This document shows, piece after piece, positions 41,701 through 44,728 of a DNA stretch of 44,728 bases. The stretch's first letter is position 1. Each line of letters starts with the position of its first letter. The stretch is from Bacteroidetes bacterium HGW-Bacteroidetes-16 (lineage in GTDB: Bacteria; Bacteroidota; Bacteroidia; Bacteroidales; F082). The position numbers and the translations under genes were made by a program. Under the pieces are notes generated by a model that saw only the letters and a list, made by a program, of their open reading frames with translations, was not told where the DNA came from and ran no database searches. The stretch spans positions 23,519-68,246 of the forward strand of contig PHDN01000029.1 of NCBI GenBank assembly GCA_002840975.1, in the 5' to 3' direction.

Positions 41701-42099
41701 CTGCAGATTCCCCTTATCCATGACAAAATATTCTGTGCCTGCCATGTCGAACCTGATCTTGTCTTCGTTGGCGCTTTCTTCTACCTGAATTTTGGAGTTC
41801 CCATCGGCATCCTGAAGTTTAGCTGGTGCTCCGGTGCTTAGATTCACCCATACCGTTCCATCGAAAAACCAAAACCCAATGGTGTTGATATCAAAAACCA
41901 GTAAACCTGTTGCCGGTGAGGCAATTGAATTGCGTTGTGTAGTGGTCATTCGGGGAATCAACATTCCTTTGTCGGTACTTTGAACATGAAGCATAGACGA
42001 GGCAGCAGCTACAGTCCCGTCGATGTTAATGGCTACCTGTGCAATGGTAGTGCCTGTTACGAAAAGCATGGCCAGAAATAGTACAACAGTTCTTGTCAT
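38704..42099 (-). CDS. Long surface fibre-like protein: 46 YadA-head-type repeats and S74 chaperone domain
   Basis: 1131 residues. Signal peptide 1-21 (ending IAQ), then an N-terminal globular region (to about 168: GTVAAASSMLHVQSTDKGMLIPRMTT). Residues 169-958 are 46 repeats of 17 residues (NTTGxxNTAxGxxALxS), a form of the YadA head repeat that builds a trimeric beta-helix. The C-terminus is a Peptidase_S74 intramolecular chaperone: SDGRFK at 999-1004 gives the Ser-Lys pair of the self-cleaving endosialidase type, followed by LRPVTYHL and GFIAQEVE, then a coiled coil (QEQQQMIEEQRQVIMEMRKELDAL). Such proteins trimerise and release the chaperone by autoproteolysis. No T9SS tail is present. A tandem paralogue lies upstream; leaders and both protein ends are nearly identical. 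Confidence 0.88.
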   Translation of the reverse strand: MTRTVVLFLAMLFVTGTTIAQVAINIDGTVAAASSMLHVQSTDKGMLIPRMTTTQRNSIASPATGLLVFDINTIGFWFFDGTVWVNLSTGAPAKLQDADGNSKIQVEESANEDKIRFDMAGTEYFVMDKGNLQVNNNGKNIYMGESAGPAAVQGTNYNNFIGYLSGSANTSGFDNTAVGANTLTANTTGSSNTSLGRAALKSNTTGNSNTATGLNALTLNTTGSSNVAYGYYSLKSNLTGSFNTALGRGTLLANTSGTHNTAVGFTSLASNTTGGYNTAMGYQTLTLNTSGANNTAVGRDAAAQNSTAVSNVAIGVSALYNNTTKSHLVAIGDSALYNNTTGTENTAIGSKALLSNTTGFSNTSNGYQALYSNISGSDNIAIGTTSLFSNTTGNQNTAIGWSSNYSNTTGIENSSVGTASLYSNTTGNSNTALGSFTLYANTTGSNNTANGNHALVSNTTGESNSAFGFFALKDNTTGHSNIAIGVRALFMNTTTSNLVAIGDSALYHNGTGATGVEATHNTAIGSKALYTNTTGYSNTSSGYQSLHLNTTGYNNTANGDQALYSNTTGNSNTANGSQSLYSNTIANDNTAFGYHTLFGNTTGNDNLAMGSMAMNSNTTGNSNVAAGKFALRFNTTGSNNIAIGDGASYVNTTAHSNVAIGAKALFLNSTMSNLVAIGDSALYNNSTGGGENTAVGSKALFANTSGWANSAYGYLSLQQNTTGSRNSAYGYLSLWQNTTGTGNTGMGRSVFYANTTGSFNTAIGQMALANNTTGNENTAVGESSLYSNIDGEHNTAIGFEAMYINSTGGNSTALGWKALRANTTGWYNTAIGEYALRDNTTGERNTACGSNSLSYNTVGVENTAVGSSALHFNTTGTKNTAMGFRTIYNNTNGYENTASGYESLTANTTGYQNTSSGVSALYSNTTGIYNTAIGFEALKENTTGGGNTALGHSALMVGANLENATAVGFVALPTASNSVRLGNSSVTTIGGYANWTNVSDGRFKTDVKENVAGLDFIMKLRPVTYHLNMDAIAGFTKTPDSLRFKNGEQLKAAEVQIGFIAQEVEVAANSLDFDFHGVDKPKNDNSHYGLRYAEFVVPLVKAVQEQQQMIEEQRQVIMEMRKELDALKGKE
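39226..41595 (-). repeat. 46 x 51-bp coding repeats with a 10-repeat super-period
   Basis: The units encode 17 residues each, with +6, +1 and +1 residue insertions in units 21, 31 and 46. Units 10, 20 and 30 depart in the same way (SNLVAIGDSALY), each preceded by SNVAIG/SNIAIG and followed by NTAIGSKAL or NTAVGSKAL. The matching DNA sites are at 41090, 40580 and 40052, spaced 510 and 528 bp (10 units, and 10 units plus 18 bp). Confidence 0.9.
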
Positions 42100-42200
42100 C
42101 GTTTTTGGGTTTTTAATTTGTAAATACTTTTATTTCATGATATAATCACACTGTTTTTTGGTGAAAATGAAAAAAACCGCCTACTACCCAACTCGTGAGA
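41856..42200 (-). repeat. Direct repeat, copy 1: leader and N-terminus of the S74 gene
   Basis: Matches 44384-44728 at a constant offset of 2528 bp with no gaps and about 17 mismatches in 345 bp by eye. The last 90 bp or so, which are non-coding leader, differ at only one position. The leader carries TTGGGTAGTAGGCGG followed by a T-run. Confidence 0.85.
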
Positions 42201-42263
42201 CTACCTTTGATTTAAACATCTATTTGAAATGATCCCTTTTTCAAGGGTTGTATAGTTCATATA

Positions 42264-44627
42264 TTAAAACTTCTTCTCAAGTTTTTCCAGCCTTTGTATG
42301 ATTTCTGTATTCATTTTTTTAAGCAACAGGTTTTCCTCTTCCAGTTCAGCATTCTTGCTGCTCAATTCCTGCACTGCCTTTACCAGGGGCACCACAAACT
42401 CGGCATAGCGGAGGCCATAATAATCACCTTCATTCTTAGGTTTGTCCACTCCTGAAAAATCATACCCGGACGACAATGCGGCTTGTTCTACTTCCTGAGC
42501 AATAAAACCGGTTTGTAATATGGCTTCTTTTGCGGCTTCTGAAGTCTTATCTCGGATGCTATCGGGTGTATGCATAAATTCCGCGAAAGCATCCAGATCC
42601 AACTTATAAGTTACTGGCTTTAGCTGGTTGATGAAATCCAATCCGGGTACATCGGCAGCTACTTCTTTTTTGAATCTTTCATCTGAAACAGTGGTCCATC
42701 CAACCTGACCACCAATAGAAGTTATACTTGCGTTTCCTATCCTGACCATATCACTCCCTGTTACATTTGTGCCATTCCCCAGGGATGTAGAGTTGGAATA
42801 ATTGTTGCCATTGTAACCCGCCTGAAATCCAATGGCCGTATTGTTACTCCCAGTGGTGTTGTTATAAAGTGTTTGATAACCTATTCCGGTATTTTCGTTA
42901 CCGGTGGTATTTGAATTAATTGACCTATACCCATTGGCTGTATTTCTTATCCCTGAAGTATTAAAGTACATGGCATTTTGTCCGATGGCTGTATTGGCAC
43001 CTCCGGTAGTGTTCGACATCAAAATTCTATATCCTACCCCGGTATTTGAATAACCGGTGGTATTTACGCCCAGAGCATAAGCGCCTATGGCAGTATTATA
43101 ACTTCCGGTTGTATTAGAAGACAAGGCACTTCCTCCAACGACTGTATTTAAGCCCCCTGAAGTATTTGAAATCATGGTTTCAAAACCAATTGAGGTGTTC
43201 CCGCTTCCAAGTGTATTGTCATACAAGGCTTTTGATCCGACGGCTGTATTTTCCACACCATCATTGCTACTACTTGCCCCTAAGCCGTTTTTGTACAATG
43301 CAGAATCCCCTATTGCGACCAAATTGCTATTTACTGTATTATAATAGAGTGCTTCAATTCCAATGGCTACATTAGAATGTGCCGTTGAATTATAATAAAG
43401 TGCTTTTTTCCCCAGAGCAACATTCCCGTTGCCGGTTGACCAATAAAGTGCTTTATAGCCAACGGCAGCATTGTCACTTCCTGTTTGGTTAACGGCCAGT
43501 GAACTATTCCCCATGGCCGTATTATTTGATCCTGTAGTGTTACCGGTAAGTGCCCTAGAACCGCTAGAGGTATTATAATTACCTGTGGTATTATGGCTTA
43601 ATGACTCAGTGCCGAATGCGGCAATTTCTGACCCGGTAGTATTTGAGTATAGGGTATGATATCCAACTGCGGAATTTCTATATCCGGTTGTATTTGAATA
43701 CATTGATTTTGATCCGATGGCAGTATTATAAATTGATTCAAAGGTATAAGTAGCTCCTGTACCATTATTATATAAAGCCGAATCCCCTATTGCGACCAAA
43801 TTGCTTTGTGTAGTGTTTGAATAGAGCGCCTTCGGCCCAATACCAACATTTGAATGGGCCTCAGAATTAGAATAAAGGGCATGATTTCCAATGGAAGTAT
43901 TATTTGATCCTGTAGTGTTAAAAAAGAGTGCCAATGGACCTACTGCGATATTTTCATTTCCGGTAGTATTAAAAAAAAGTGAAGAAGCACCTACTGCTGC
44001 ATTGTTGGTTCCGGAAGTATTTAAAAATAGTGAAGTATATCCTAAAGCTGTATTATATGATCCGGTGGTATTGCTTTGAAGTGTTGATCCACCAAATGCA
44101 GCATTCTGCACTCCGGTGGTATTTGAACTTCCCGAAAAATAACCTACTGACGAATTAAAGGTATTTGCCTGCGTTGATGCCGGCCCTGCACCTTCACCAA
44201 TGAATACGCTTTTACCATTGTTGTTAACCAACAGTCGTCCCTTATCCATCACAAAATATTCCGTGCCGGCCATGTCAAATCTGACCTTGTCTTCATTGGC
44301 TGATTCTTCCACCTGAATCTTGGTATTTCCATCGGCATCCTGAATTGTATTGGGAGTGCCCGAACTCAAATTAATCCATGAAGTTCCATCGAAAAACCAA
44401 AACCCAATGGTGTTGATATCAAAAACCAGTAAACCTGTTGCAGGTGATGCAATTAAATTGCGCTGTGCAGTGGTCATCCGGGGAATCAACATTCCTTTGT
44501 CGGTACTTTGAACATGGAGCATAGACGAGGCAGCAGCTACAGTCCCGTCGATGTTAATGGCTACCTGCGCAATGGAAGTACCTGTTAAGAAAAGCATTGC
44601 CAGAAATAGTACAACAATTTTTGTCAT
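42264..44627 (-). CDS. Long surface fibre-like protein: 25 YadA-head-type repeats and S74 chaperone domain (paralogue)
   Basis: 787 residues from ATG 44627, the codon equivalent to the start of the paralogue; an ATG one codon earlier is possible. Same layout: signal peptide (ending IAQ), near-identical N-terminal region, 25 repeats of 17 residues (169-607), then Peptidase_S74 with SDERFK at 648-653, LKPVTYKL and GFIAQEVE, and a longer coiled coil (AELEEENLLLKKMNTEIIQRLEKLEKKF). The segment YGLRYAEFVVPLVKAVQE is identical in DNA to that of the paralogue, while repeats have diverged. The LVAIGDSALY module occurs at repeats 7 and 16. Its own leader is the copy at 44631-44728. Confidence 0.88.
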   Translation of the reverse strand: MTKIVVLFLAMLFLTGTSIAQVAINIDGTVAAASSMLHVQSTDKGMLIPRMTTAQRNLIASPATGLLVFDINTIGFWFFDGTSWINLSSGTPNTIQDADGNTKIQVEESANEDKVRFDMAGTEYFVMDKGRLLVNNNGKSVFIGEGAGPASTQANTFNSSVGYFSGSSNTTGVQNAAFGGSTLQSNTTGSYNTALGYTSLFLNTSGTNNAAVGASSLFFNTTGNENIAVGPLALFFNTTGSNNTSIGNHALYSNSEAHSNVGIGPKALYSNTTQSNLVAIGDSALYNNGTGATYTFESIYNTAIGSKSMYSNTTGYRNSAVGYHTLYSNTTGSEIAAFGTESLSHNTTGNYNTSSGSRALTGNTTGSNNTAMGNSSLAVNQTGSDNAAVGYKALYWSTGNGNVALGKKALYYNSTAHSNVAIGIEALYYNTVNSNLVAIGDSALYKNGLGASSSNDGVENTAVGSKALYDNTLGSGNTSIGFETMISNTSGGLNTVVGGSALSSNTTGSYNTAIGAYALGVNTTGYSNTGVGYRILMSNTTGGANTAIGQNAMYFNTSGIRNTANGYRSINSNTTGNENTGIGYQTLYNNTTGSNNTAIGFQAGYNGNNYSNSTSLGNGTNVTGSDMVRIGNASITSIGGQVGWTTVSDERFKKEVAADVPGLDFINQLKPVTYKLDLDAFAEFMHTPDSIRDKTSEAAKEAILQTGFIAQEVEQAALSSGYDFSGVDKPKNEGDYYGLRYAEFVVPLVKAVQELSSKNAELEEENLLLKKMNTEIIQRLEKLEKKF
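42807..44123 (-). repeat. 25 x 51-bp coding repeats
   Basis: Units encode NTTGxxNTAxGxxALxS with insertions of 7 residues in units 8 and 17 and one short unit (14). The LVAIGDSALY sites at 43771 and 43294 are 477 bp apart, i.e. nine units plus 18 bp. Confidence 0.9.
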
Positions 44628-44728
44628 CATTTTTGAGTTTTTAATTTGGAAATACTTTTATTTCATGATATAATCACACTGTTTTTTGGTGAAAATGAAA
44701 AAAACCGCCTACTACCCAACTCGTGAGA
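44384..44728 (-). repeat. Direct repeat, copy 2: leader and N-terminus of the paralogue
   Basis: Copy of 41856-42200 (see there). The window ends at the final ACTCGTGAGA of the repeat, so its upstream limit is not visible and more copies could follow. Confidence 0.85.

Noticed and set aside
42203-42210. Plus-strand TACCTTTG between the S74 genes
   Set aside because: No plus-strand gene follows; a lone 8-mer of this consensus is expected by chance in A+T-rich DNA.
38704-44630. Regular direct repeats of about 51 bp, at first sight like a CRISPR array
   Set aside because: The repeats are continuous, vary at most positions, keep an open frame over 46 and 25 units and encode NTTGxxNTAxG; there are no unique spacers or cas genes.

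Overview
The window looks like a chromosomal segment of a Bacteroidota bacterium with a type IX secretion system (T9SS), probably an uncultured Bacteroidales or related lineage. Support: a gldE-gldD pair, two secreted proteins with C-terminal T9SS sorting domains, a SusC-like TonB-dependent receptor, a Bacteroidota-type LptC, and many starts preceded by the Bacteroidota -7 element TAnnTTTG (in three places with an upstream TTG at about 20-21 bp). G+C is low to moderate. I see no transposase, integrase, phage module or CRISPR array.

Layout. 1-2930: an M64-type secreted peptidase, a decayed YeeE/YedE sulfur transporter (two nonsense codons, two frameshifts) and tRNA-Phe(GAA) with a strong terminator. 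3004-8522: a plus-strand envelope cluster (coaX, beta-barrel protein, TPR protein, lptC, CNNM/CorC protein). 8680-13848: an M48 lipoprotein peptidase, then a TonB receptor divergent from a marR gene around a 19-bp palindrome carrying a -7 element on each strand, then a TIGR01777 epimerase. 13847-14231: a promoter and an intrinsic terminator on the minus strand frame about 345 nt of structured, non-coding sequence; I could not assign this RNA to a family and consider it one of the most interesting items here. 14319-17320: a minus-strand methyltransferase, two tandemly duplicated lipoproteins and an outer-membrane protein. 17511-22532: aldo/keto reductase and a tight ruvB-queG-symporter-tadA run, in which queG and tadA both act on the tRNA wobble position.

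22647-24848: two tandem-domain universal stress proteins flanking a SPOR protein, with matching 8-bp ATGnnTAA overlaps, closed by a terminator shared with the opposing gene. 24862-26948: HU, a 29-residue COX24/AURKAIP1-like (bS22-type) basic protein and an RNase E/G, with a long hairpin before the RNase gene. 27084-30675: mutY, ssb, gldE, gldD. 30932-35749: a secreted BNR-propeller protein followed by a formyltransferase-like enzyme, then an AEC transporter.

36189-44728: a T9SS-exported M14 carboxypeptidase whose 5' region is a fused fossil of gldE and gldD, then two paralogous long surface proteins built from 17-residue YadA-head-like repeats (46 and 25 copies) and ending in a self-cleaving S74 chaperone domain. 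Both share a nearly identical leader and termini, and a three-repeat module recurs every 10 (or 9) repeats. The window ends inside the leader of the second copy, so further copies may lie beyond it.
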